Assembly (NCBI GenBank): GCA_002731795.1
Contig: PCCQ01000025.1
Location: 14,049 to 58,321 of the forward strand
Reading direction: 5' to 3'
DNA length: 44,273 nt
Source of the DNA: Fidelibacterota bacterium
GTDB taxonomy: Bacteria > Fidelibacterota > Marinisomatia > SCGC-AAA003-L08 > D37C17
Of the stretch, positions 36,627 through 44,273 are shown in pieces. The translations under genes were made by a program, and so were the position numbers. The number at the start of each line of letters is the position of its first letter. The stretch's first letter is position 1. The notes below the pieces were generated by a model. The model worked only from the letters and a program-made list of their open reading frames with translations, was not told where the DNA came from and did no database searches.

Positions 36627-37413
36627 CAATTAGTCCAATAAGAAGTATAACGTCAAATATATCAATATTTAAATCTTGATTTATATCATGTAATTCAAAA
36701 TCTGTAGTTTCTAAATTAGAAGATAGAATAAAATCTAATAGTGAAATAATATCAAGTATATTAATACTTGAATCTTGATTAATATCTCCATCTAGAAGAC
36801 ATGTATTGTTATTTCCTCCACAGACGCCACAATAATCCATCCCAAACGTACAATCTATATCATCATTGTACAATACAGATATACGTCCGCTGCTACCCAC
36901 ATCATTATAATAGTTATATGGCCATATTTTAATAAAATTCTGTCCATCAGCAGTCCTAACTATTAACTGATTATCTGAAGGTACAAGTGTGTAGTTATTA
37001 TCAAAATCAAAATCTCCCCATGTTTCTAATGAGGGACTTGTTGACCCCCAAGACATTGTGTGTGTTGATAAATCATAAAAAGTTTGTAACATTGTATCCT
37101 GATGAAATTCTGTATTCATTGGAACTGCAGTTAAATTATTAAATTGGTCTGCGGTCCATATATTAATAGAATCAACAGATGCTCCACCAAATCCATTACC
37201 AGAAGTACCACTATTTGTTTTAATGTGATTCCTCTGAAATGCTATATCCCACCCTAAAGAATTCTCAGGATCAGAAATTACAACCTCTGAATGCAATGCA
37301 AAATTATAGTATACCCAAGAGCTATAGCTACTTGCATCAATCTCAATTGAATAGTTTTCAGAGAATATAATAGATAGATATATAAAAGATACCAAGTTTA
37401 AATATTTATTCAT
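36613..37413 (-). CDS. HmuY-like secreted heme-binding protein with dockerin-like tail
   Basis: 266 residues with an N-terminal signal peptide and no evident lipobox. Residues 23-185 match Porphyromonas HmuY: IDASSYSSWVYYNF, LGWDIAFQRNHIKTNSGTSGNGFGGA (54-78) and LIVRTADGQNFIKI (150-163). HmuY takes heme from host or other proteins and hands it to a TonB-dependent receptor. The second heme His of P. gingivalis HmuY is not evident; His104, His118 and Met120 are candidate ligands. A Cys module (DYCGVCGGNNNTC, 193-205) links to a dockerin-like pair (209-266). It overlaps the receptor stop by eight bases (ATGAATAA), making a receptor-HmuY operon. Confidence 0.82.
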   Translation of the reverse strand: MNKYLNLVSFIYLSIIFSENYSIEIDASSYSSWVYYNFALHSEVVISDPENSLGWDIAFQRNHIKTNSGTSGNGFGGASVDSINIWTADQFNNLTAVPMNTEFHQDTMLQTFYDLSTHTMSWGSTSPSLETWGDFDFDNNYTLVPSDNQLIVRTADGQNFIKIWPYNYYNDVGSSGRISVLYNDDIDCTFGMDYCGVCGGNNNTCLLDGDINQDSSINILDIISLLDFILSSNLETTDFELHDINQDLNIDIFDVILLIGLIVNGV

Positions 37414-39643
37414 TTTTCATTTCCTTTTTAAAATTAATAACCAAGTTAAAATAAAATCTTCTACCAGGATCATAACTGGTAAGTATATCTGGGCTTTCGT
37501 CGCCTAATCTTTTTGGATCCTTATAATCAAAAAGATTTTTAACTCCCACATTCCAATAAATATTTGGCAAAGAAAATGAAATAAAAGTATTGGAAATAGA
37601 ATATGCATCCAGATTGTTATCATAAAGAGTTTTACCAGTTAAATATCTGTTAGAAAGTGTGAATTTTATATTATCATTAAACGAATAAGAAAAAATAGTT
37701 TTAATTGAATATTTACTAACTCCATCAAGGTAAAATCTATATTTCTCAGGAGCATCCGTTATACTAAAAGTGAACATTAAAGAAGCTTTGTCAATTAAGT
37801 TATTAAAATTCCAAGATGTATTTAGACCATATAATACAACCTTATCAAAATTTTTTGATTGGTAGTATGAATCTCCATCAACTTCAGTGTTTGGATCGAT
37901 AAGTTTATAGCCAATTCTGTTATAATCATTACTATAGTATAATTCTAATGAAGAACTCTTGCTATCTTCATAAGAGAAACTAAAGTAATTAGATGTTTGA
38001 GGCTTTAAATCTGGATTTCCATAGATGGGAGGACTGTGCTCAGGAAATTCGTAATATAATTCTTTAACCGTTGGAGATCTATAATTTGAGCTTAAATTGA
38101 TTCTAAATATATGATTATTGAAATCTTTTTTTATACCAATTGATGGTGAAAATTTAAATTTATATGAGTTATTATAGTTTATTCTTATTCCACTATTAAT
38201 AAAAAGATTATCACTTTGCTTAAAGTTATCAGCAACATAGAATGAATATCTACTTGATGAAAAGGTTGTATCAATATTAAAAATTGAAGGGTAAGTTACA
38301 TTATTCTGCTGGTCGATAATATTTTTACTTGAAGTTTCGTTATAGATAGCTTCAAAACCAGTGATTAAAATATGATTATTTAAAGATGCTGTTTTATATA
38401 TAGCATTAATTGCACTAAAATTAGACTCTCCCCAATCAAAAACTTCTTCATCTATAATTTGTTGATCATAATCGCCATAATAGTATGGATATCTAATGTT
38501 TTTTGTATACAATTCATTCTGAATAGAAATTGTAAAATTAGTTTTACTATTAATTATCTTTGAGTATTTCAATATATAATTTACGTCTCTATAAATGGGA
38601 AGTTCAGGTGCATCTACTATACTACCTGTAGGTATACCATAAAAAACTTCCTGCGCTCCACTTGTTTTAACTTTTTTAAATATATTTCTATCATATTTTT
38701 TTAAATAAAAACTCAAATTACTATCTTTATCAATTTTAAAGTTGAAATTACTTGATATTATATTACTTTCATTTTCATCAAGAGTCTTATCAATTCTATT
38801 CGACGTTGATTCTTGTGCAGGAGTTAAATCATATCCATTAGAATATTTATTGCTAAAGCTTAATGCAAAACTAATTTTTTTATAATCAAAACCAAGATTA
38901 AATGAGTTATTTATTACCATAGGATCATCATAATTTTTTGAATACTCAAGCCAATAACTGTTTGTTTTTTGTTTAGATATTAAATTAACTACTCCACCTA
39001 CAGCACCTGAGCCATATAAAGTTGACATTCCACCGCGAACGACTTCAATATTTTGAATATTTGATAAATTAATCATTTCAAAATCTACATTTCCTGCATG
39101 CTCTCCAGAGATTCTTTGACCATCTATCAGGAATGCTATATTATTAGTTTGATATCCTTGTATTTTCATTGTTGGTACACCATGAGGGTCCCAAATGAAT
39201 TGAATATTAGGAATTGTATTTTCAAGTACTTCAATAACATTTGAAGAACCCGAACTCTTTATTTTTTCCTCTGTAATAACATGGGTAACTACAGGAGTAT
39301 CTTTTAAATTCATAATACTAGTATTTTCACTAATTTGAATTTCTTCTGATGCTATGGGATCAAGTTTTAGAATAATTTTTTTTAACTTAGAATTTTGGGG
39401 ATTATAAATAATTTCTTGATCTCTATATCCTATATGTTCAATAATGACCTTGTATTCTTTTTCTTGATCAATACTTATTGAAAAATATCCATCCTGATTT
39501 GAGATTGCATATAATGAAATTTCAGGAATGATTACTGATGCATTCGATATAGGGTTATTATTTATATCATAAATGAAGCCCTCTATATTCTGGACTGCAA
39601 ATATTAAATGAATACATAATATAAAATATAATTTACTTTTCAT
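37406..39643 (-). CDS. TonB-dependent heme receptor, HmuR-like
   Basis: 745 residues. A signal peptide is followed by a carboxypeptidase-regulatory-like domain (about 18-95), a plug (about 105-225, DGQRISGEHAGNVDFEMINL, VVRGGMSTLYGSGAVGGVVNLI) and a 22-strand-type barrel ending in a terminal aromatic strand region (FYFNLVINF). Around residue 520-545 YRSPTVKELYYEFPEHSPPIYGNPDL resembles the FRAP-His-NPNL motif of heme receptors. A Fur box ends 10 bases before ATG, and the downstream HmuY-like gene overlaps. It is thus the outer-membrane heme importer; no TonB/ExbB/ExbD genes lie in the window. Confidence 0.88.
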   Translation of the reverse strand: MKSKLYFILCIHLIFAVQNIEGFIYDINNNPISNASVIIPEISLYAISNQDGYFSISIDQEKEYKVIIEHIGYRDQEIIYNPQNSKLKKIILKLDPIASEEIQISENTSIMNLKDTPVVTHVITEEKIKSSGSSNVIEVLENTIPNIQFIWDPHGVPTMKIQGYQTNNIAFLIDGQRISGEHAGNVDFEMINLSNIQNIEVVRGGMSTLYGSGAVGGVVNLISKQKTNSYWLEYSKNYDDPMVINNSFNLGFDYKKISFALSFSNKYSNGYDLTPAQESTSNRIDKTLDENESNIISSNFNFKIDKDSNLSFYLKKYDRNIFKKVKTSGAQEVFYGIPTGSIVDAPELPIYRDVNYILKYSKIINSKTNFTISIQNELYTKNIRYPYYYGDYDQQIIDEEVFDWGESNFSAINAIYKTASLNNHILITGFEAIYNETSSKNIIDQQNNVTYPSIFNIDTTFSSSRYSFYVADNFKQSDNLFINSGIRINYNNSYKFKFSPSIGIKKDFNNHIFRINLSSNYRSPTVKELYYEFPEHSPPIYGNPDLKPQTSNYFSFSYEDSKSSSLELYYSNDYNRIGYKLIDPNTEVDGDSYYQSKNFDKVVLYGLNTSWNFNNLIDKASLMFTFSITDAPEKYRFYLDGVSKYSIKTIFSYSFNDNIKFTLSNRYLTGKTLYDNNLDAYSISNTFISFSLPNIYWNVGVKNLFDYKDPKRLGDESPDILTSYDPGRRFYFNLVINFKKEMKNE

Positions 39644-39653
39644 GCTTCTAAAT

Positions 39654-39672
39654 GAGAATGATTCTCAAAATC
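39654..39672 (-). promoter_or_regulatory. Fur box before the TonB-dependent receptor
   Basis: GAGAATGATTCTCAAAATC (plus strand) matches the Fur consensus at 14 of 19 positions and has the same perfect GAGAAT-G-ATTCTC core as the site at 30798. Read on the minus strand, TTTTGAGAATCATTCTCATT differs from the other site by a single base over 20. It is so close to the ATG that bound Fur would also block ribosome loading on any transcript starting here. Confidence 0.78.
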
Positions 39673-39718
39673 ATTTACTTAATTTAAAAAGGGAATGATT
39701 AACTATAAAGTTAATTCT

Positions 39719-39741
39719 CTAAAAAATAAGACATTTTTTAG
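39719..39741 (-). terminator. AT-rich hairpin at the end of the M14 peptidase gene
   Basis: A perfect 9-bp inverted repeat (CTAAAAAAT / ATTTTTTAG) with a 5-base loop spans the stop codon. It could act as a weak terminator separating the peptidase from the Fur-controlled receptor. In such AT-rich DNA it may be chance. Confidence 0.35.
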
Positions 39742-41939
39742 GATAAAATTATATTAACAACTTGGACAATATCTAAGATATTAAGTATGCCATCAGAATT
39801 GATGTCTCCTGCCTGAAACTCTAAATCAGAAGGGTTAGTACTTTCAAGTACAAAATTTACTAAAAGAACAATATCCAAAACATCAACATTAGCATCAAAG
39901 TTCAAATCACCAGAAAGTATTGGCTCGGATTCAACATATGAATACAAAATAAAACTATCAATGAACGCCGCATCATCACAGTTTGTATTACTACAATCTG
40001 TAGATCCCCCACCACCATCTTTACTATATGTCCAAGTTAATGTATATTCTCCTGGATCTAAAGAGGTACTGTAATTTATCCAAGGGCTTTGCCCATTAGC
40101 ATCAGGTTGATATTGACCAATTTGTTCGCCATTTATAGAAAAAGTTAATCCATCATAAAAGTTACTTCCAGAGGGACTATATTCTGATGACACTCTATAT
40201 GAAAACTCTAGAGTACTCAGTGTAGTTGCAAGTAGTGTTAATGATGCTGTAGACTCTTGATTATCTCCTATAGCACCTGATCGAAATGAGTTAGATCCAG
40301 AATTAGAAATATCTGAAGTAGTATACCAATCTGAATTTCCTGATAAATTCCATTCACTCAGATCTTGGTTGTTTTCAAAATCGTATACAATTACTGGCTC
40401 AGGAACTCCTACTATAAGACTGATTGTAGATGTGGATTGTGAACCATCAGGCAATGTCATAACTAAAGTTATCTCCATTTCAGAACCTGATGGGACAAAT
40501 GGAGATATATAAAATTCATTTATACCATCTAAATTGATAAATGACCTGGGATCAAGATCTGAAATTTCAATATTGGGATCCAAGAAATCAATACCTGGAG
40601 TAGCTAAAAATTCTAAATTAATATTGCCATTTGTTGATGATAAGCCAGTATTAGCTAATGATATATCTATTGAATAAGAATCATCAGAGGTATATGGACC
40701 AGCCTCAACATTTACAATTGATGATACTAAAGCACCAGCATAAAGAGCAGTCCTAATATTTGGATATAAATTTTCTTCAGCAAGTGGGACAATTCTATTT
40801 GTTGGTGGCCAAAATCCATCACTTGAATTACCTACCTCCGGAGTATATGCAAAAATACCATGTTCGCCATACATCCAATCACACGCCTCTCCATTAACAG
40901 GATACAATATATCTGGACCAGTTCCCCATACATAGTTATTATATTGAGTCATATCTTGAGCATATTCAATAAATGTATTCAAATCATCTTGATCCATATT
41001 GTTTTCATACGAATAGCCAAAAGGATATATCAATAGATTACTATAACTATGGTAATTCATAGCTATCTTAAAATCTCTTTGTTCAACAAAGTTCTTTACA
41101 GCTTGTGTTTCAGATTCTGAGAATGGACTCGTTCCTCTATAAGTTTCACTGCAAGGGTTAGAACTAGAACCTTGATCATCCAATCCCCACATATAACCAT
41201 AGTTTCTATTTGGATCAATTCCATCTGCAGAGCCATTACATGTTTCTCTCATATTTTTTCTTTGCATACCACCACCATTAGGTGCAATTGATCGATTATA
41301 TTCATAACCGTCAGGATTAACTATTGGAACAAACCACAATTCACGATTATCAATAATATTTCTAGCCTCATCATTTATCTCATAATTCTCTAAAAGCCAA
41401 TATATATAATAATATAAATTCATAAAACTCATAGGTTCTCTAGAATGATGCATACCAGTAAATAGTACTTCCGGTTCATTCTCATCTAAATTAGGATTAT
41501 TGCTAATTTTAATTGCCCAAATATCTCTTCCTTCGAAAGTTTGTCCCAGTGAAAATTTTTCTGAAACAAATTGAGGGTATTCATCATGGATATAATCTAA
41601 TCGTTGAATAGCCTCATCAAGAGTATAATATCCTCCCATAGACCCAAGGCCAAATTCTCTTGTATAATTTGATGTCAACCTACTCTCATAATGCTTCTGA
41701 AGATCATGATGCACTACTTGATATTCATATCCTAAATTATTTAAAATAGATAAATCTCTGTTCGAAATTGCAAATTCTATATACTCACCTCTTCTGTAAT
41801 CAGCATGGTCAAATTCTATACCACTATATTGAAATAATGAGATATCATCATCTGATACATTATCAACTTTTATTTGGTGGTAAATTTCATTTGAAAATAA
41901 AAAACTTACAATGCATATATATATTAATCTTAATATCAT
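39738..41939 (-). CDS. Secreted M14 zinc carboxypeptidase with dockerin-like tail
   Basis: 733 residues with a signal peptide and an N-terminal propeptide-like region (about 20-95). The catalytic domain (about 100-400) has zinc ligands H165 and E168 in HHSRE and H297 in NYHSYS, substrate-binding residues in NPNRNYGY-like DPNRNYGYMWG (R245), and the catalytic Glu368 in YTPEVGN, so it should be active. A beta-sandwich region follows, then a jelly-roll-like domain (about 520-665) and a dockerin-like pair (about 673-733, DANVDVLDIVLLVNFVL and DGILNILDIVQVVNIIL). It lies four bases after the deiminase gene, so the two are co-transcribed. Confidence 0.9.
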   Translation of the reverse strand: MILRLIYICIVSFLFSNEIYHQIKVDNVSDDDISLFQYSGIEFDHADYRRGEYIEFAISNRDLSILNNLGYEYQVVHHDLQKHYESRLTSNYTREFGLGSMGGYYTLDEAIQRLDYIHDEYPQFVSEKFSLGQTFEGRDIWAIKISNNPNLDENEPEVLFTGMHHSREPMSFMNLYYYIYWLLENYEINDEARNIIDNRELWFVPIVNPDGYEYNRSIAPNGGGMQRKNMRETCNGSADGIDPNRNYGYMWGLDDQGSSSNPCSETYRGTSPFSESETQAVKNFVEQRDFKIAMNYHSYSNLLIYPFGYSYENNMDQDDLNTFIEYAQDMTQYNNYVWGTGPDILYPVNGEACDWMYGEHGIFAYTPEVGNSSDGFWPPTNRIVPLAEENLYPNIRTALYAGALVSSIVNVEAGPYTSDDSYSIDISLANTGLSSTNGNINLEFLATPGIDFLDPNIEISDLDPRSFINLDGINEFYISPFVPSGSEMEITLVMTLPDGSQSTSTISLIVGVPEPVIVYDFENNQDLSEWNLSGNSDWYTTSDISNSGSNSFRSGAIGDNQESTASLTLLATTLSTLEFSYRVSSEYSPSGSNFYDGLTFSINGEQIGQYQPDANGQSPWINYSTSLDPGEYTLTWTYSKDGGGGSTDCSNTNCDDAAFIDSFILYSYVESEPILSGDLNFDANVDVLDIVLLVNFVLESTNPSDLEFQAGDINSDGILNILDIVQVVNIILS

Positions 41940-41943
41940 TTTA

Positions 41944-43224
41944 TTATCCTGTAATTTGATTTACTAATGAAATAACATCTAAAATATTTAAAATACCATC
42001 ATCATTAGAGTCGCCAATTTGGATCTGAGTGCTAGATGCTTCTACCGCACCCAAAACAAAATTAACTAGAAGTACAACATCTAAAACGTCAATAGAGTCA
42101 TCCATATTAACATCTCCATCAGCATATGATGTATAAGTTAAATCGGGTATACCCTTAACTCTACAATGAAGTGCATCTGTAGATTGCCATGAACCTGTAA
42201 AACCAAGTATTTCATGATCAGGCATAGCTGCCTGATAAACCTCAAGAGCATCATCATCCCATTGACTGTTCATAATTGGAACGAATACTTTATTATTCAA
42301 AATCAAGGAATTTGTATAGGGTTGATCATTAGGAGTATAAACTCGAAAGACTTCCCATTCAGTCCCAGATGCTGTAAGTGTATTTTCAAAATAAGTTGCC
42401 ACTTCTTCAATTTCATTATATTGAGGATGAGATATTGGCACTTCTCTAATTAACATTCTAGAAGGAGATAAATATTTACCCCAACAATCAATATGGTCAA
42501 TATATTCATCGTTTGGGTCAGCAACTACATGATATGTATCGATTCCATAATAATCGTACATAATATTATCAACATAAGCACACGGAGCAAGAGGAACACT
42601 TGACTGATCATTAGTTCCACATTGACTATTTTCAGTATATGCTATTTGAGTTGCAGCAGCAATACCATTTCCATCTGTCATGTAATTACCCCCAGTAGAT
42701 ACCACATCTGCTGAAAAGTATGGTACGTCTAAATGTTGTGATACTTTATAAGGAGCAGCATTATCATTAGGTCGAGGTCGATTATAAGTAAAATCTACGA
42801 TACCTATATCACCATTCCCATCAACTACCCACCATGGGCCATAATCACGAGTCCAATAAGAATCTGTTGAGCCAATAATAAATTCAACATTATTCATATC
42901 AACATCTGCATTATTCATAGAATTATAAGCAGAGCTTTGCTGGTTGGATGAAACTAAACAATAAATAACTACATCCTCAGCCATTTCCCTAATTAAGGAA
43001 GTTGATATACCAAAAGGATATCTTATTAGAACTCCCTGCATAGGCTCATATTCTGCAATATTTCTAATAGGAGTCTGCGGTGGGTCTGTCCTATACCCCA
43101 TCTCATCAATTAGATGTCTATTTTCCCATTCCTCTGGCGTAAATCCAATAGGCAACTCATCACCTCTTATATCAGAAAATATTGAAAATCCTAATAACAA
43201 ACTTAAAACTATATAATTAACCAT
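41944..43224 (-). CDS. Secreted peptidylarginine deiminase (Porphyromonas type) with dockerin-like tail
   Basis: 426 residues. After a signal peptide, the guanidino-modifying fold of the PAD_porph/agmatine deiminase family is clear: YEPMQGVLIRYPFG, TRDYGPWW (Asp127), HIDCWGK (His244, Asp246), YTNSLI (Asn305) and TDALHCR (Cys354). These match the catalytic set of P. gingivalis PPAD. Export and a dockerin-like tail (about 369-426) argue for action on proteins or peptides outside the cytoplasm rather than on cytoplasmic agmatine. GAGGA lies nine bases before ATG. The M14 carboxypeptidase follows immediately. Confidence 0.9.
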   Translation of the reverse strand: MVNYIVLSLLLGFSIFSDIRGDELPIGFTPEEWENRHLIDEMGYRTDPPQTPIRNIAEYEPMQGVLIRYPFGISTSLIREMAEDVVIYCLVSSNQQSSAYNSMNNADVDMNNVEFIIGSTDSYWTRDYGPWWVVDGNGDIGIVDFTYNRPRPNDNAAPYKVSQHLDVPYFSADVVSTGGNYMTDGNGIAAATQIAYTENSQCGTNDQSSVPLAPCAYVDNIMYDYYGIDTYHVVADPNDEYIDHIDCWGKYLSPSRMLIREVPISHPQYNEIEEVATYFENTLTASGTEWEVFRVYTPNDQPYTNSLILNNKVFVPIMNSQWDDDALEVYQAAMPDHEILGFTGSWQSTDALHCRVKGIPDLTYTSYADGDVNMDDSIDVLDVVLLVNFVLGAVEASSTQIQIGDSNDDGILNILDVISLVNQITG

Positions 43225-43308
43225 TTTATTCCTCGTAATATCTGTAAATTAATATATTCAATAACTTAAAATTAGAATTTAACTGTAACAGTATGTTTTA
43301 AAAAAATG

Positions 43309-44273
43309 TCAACAATCTAGACAGGTACCAAAGCAAGAATTGACAATAAGTGTATCAGAGTTTTCAATCAATAGATTTCTAAATCCATTATTTATACAAT
43401 CTTCTTCTTCTAATTGCTCTTCTATGTACATCCATGAGTCAACACATCCAACTCCTTCAATCCATTCTAAATTTGAAGTTTCACAGGAGGCCTCATCTAC
43501 TAAATTATTATTAATTGAATTTGGAACCTGCATTGAAAAACTATATTCATATACAATTGAGTTAAGTGAATTTATACATTCTACTATTTCATTATTAGTA
43601 AGACTAAAAGTTTCATTAACTAAATCAATACAAGGAAACAATGGAGTAAGAGATTTGTCAATTTCAAATTCACCATTACCATTTGAAGACATTTCAAACA
43701 AATGTTTATCTTGGCCCTGAAAACCACCATTCAAAAAGATTTTATAAGAATTTTGAATATCATTATTATTCACTTTAAAATTAACATTTGTACTTTGTGA
43801 ATCTATCATTAGAATTTCTTGTAAGGCTTGATTGTAATCTTCAATTTGTAAAAATAATTGAGCTCTTAATAAATGTAAACTATTCGAATTTATATTTTCT
43901 GGACTATAGGTAAATAAATAATTTGAATCATCAGAAATTACAAGTTCTGAATAATTCAAAGCATTAGCAACAAATTCTTCAGTACTCCCAGTTAGCATAT
44001 AAGGATCAAATTCATTATATAAAACTAATGAGCTGTAAGTATATGCTAATCCAGCATTAAGATCTAGGATTAAATTGTCTGGTAAGGGCTTTTCTTCAGC
44101 ATAGCTATCTACTACATCAATCACCTCAAAGAACCAGTCTTTTGCTTGACTTCGCAAATCAAATCTGTTTGCAAATGAGAGCGAATCAGTTCCTAAAATA
44201 TCCTTTGCTTCAAATAAGGTCGAAAATCCTAAACCCAAATATGCTTCAGAATGATAATAATTAATTATTGAAG
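43309..44273 (-). CDS. TPR-like protein with Cys-rich C-terminus (5' end beyond window)
   Basis: The frame is open to the window edge, so the ORF-track start (a TTG at 44238) is not real; at least 320 residues are visible. Helical repeat pairs such as HSEAYLGLGFSTLFEAKD and LHLLRAQLFLQIEDYNQALQE suggest TPR repeats. The last 60 residues contain seven Cys and end in CFGTCLDC. Function not recognised; an envelope location is likely by analogy with its exported neighbours. An 84-base gap separates it from the deiminase gene. Confidence 0.6.
   Translation of the reverse strand, partial: SIINYYHSEAYLGLGFSTLFEAKDILGTDSLSFANRFDLRSQAKDWFFEVIDVVDSYAEEKPLPDNLILDLNAGLAYTYSSLVLYNEFDPYMLTGSTEEFVANALNYSELVISDDSNYLFTYSPENINSNSLHLLRAQLFLQIEDYNQALQEILMIDSQSTNVNFKVNNNDIQNSYKIFLNGGFQGQDKHLFEMSSNGNGEFEIDKSLTPLFPCIDLVNETFSLTNNEIVECINSLNSIVYEYSFSMQVPNSINNNLVDEASCETSNLEWIEGVGCVDSWMYIEEQLEEEDCINNGFRNLLIENSDTLIVNSCFGTCLDC

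Noticed and set aside
39698-39715. ATTAACT-4-AGTTAAT inverted repeat upstream of the receptor
   Set aside because: A 7-bp AT-rich dyad is expected by chance at this base composition; noted but not claimed as an operator.
43284-43312. TTGACA-like promoter before the deiminase gene
   Set aside because: The -35 is good but overlaps the end of the TPR gene and no acceptable -10 follows at 16-18 bases.
43340-43720. 126-codon plus-strand ORF
   Set aside because: It is antisense to the TPR-like gene, which has continuous helical-repeat coding on the other strand; no signal or recognisable domain.

Overview
The window looks like a chromosomal segment of a low-GC (about 30 percent by eye) Gram-negative bacterium of the FCB group. 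Candidatus Marinimicrobia (SAR406) is my best guess. The grounds are a PorV-type outer-membrane protein, C-terminal sorting domains of the type IX secretion (T9SS) kind, exported proteins ending in dockerin-like Asn/Asp repeats, 'DDCGxC' cysteine modules, and tightly overlapping genes. The taxonomic call is inference. I see no rRNA, tRNA, transposase, phage gene or CRISPR array.

Region 1 (1-29956, all minus strand). Transcription probably starts at a TTGACA-type promoter just upstream of 29956 and runs leftward through overlapping or nearly abutting genes. In transcription order they are: serine synthesis (class V aminotransferase, serA); purine synthesis using one-carbon units (purN, purH); the cell-elongation set (mreB, mreC, mreD, mrdA/PBP2, rodA); a CpoB/YbgF-like TPR protein; a truncated glycogen-synthase-like protein; a lipoprotein full of Asp/Gly repeats; an outer-membrane barrel; a TPR lipoprotein; rpiB, glyA, nrdR; and the Mla-type lipid transport genes mlaE, mlaF, mlaD. 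A hairpin plus T-run separates these from a PorV-like protein, a pseudo-peptidase with a sorting domain, and a metalloprotease/beta-propeller/Omp85-like barrel protein cut by the left edge.

Region 2 (30040-36626, plus strand). queE is followed by a strong Fur box, a perfect terminator-like hairpin, and a secreted Cys/Tyr/His/Met-rich repeat protein with a dockerin-like module and a sorting domain. Next come a heme ABC transporter (HmuT, HmuU, HmuV homologues), a HugZ/HutZ-type heme-degrading protein and a P19/Tp34-like periplasmic metal-binding protein.

Region 3 (36613-44273, minus strand). A TonB-dependent receptor with heme-receptor motifs has a near-identical Fur box and overlaps a downstream HmuY-like gene whose product carries a dockerin-like tail. 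Then come an M14 carboxypeptidase and a Porphyromonas-type peptidylarginine deiminase, both with dockerin-like tails, and a TPR protein cut by the right edge.

Regions 2 and 3 together form a convergent, apparently Fur-controlled heme/iron acquisition island: surface capture (HmuY-like and possibly the repeat protein), outer-membrane import (receptor), periplasmic and inner-membrane transport (HmuTUV), and heme breakdown (HugZ-like). The most novel-looking parts are the repeat protein and its Fur-hairpin leader, the HmuY-dockerin fusion, and a shared 'GEPFYD' repeat found both inside the PorV-like protein and in the large lipoprotein. No gene-free stretch exceeds 300 bases. The largest gap (30694-30989, 296 bases) holds the Fur promoter and hairpin.
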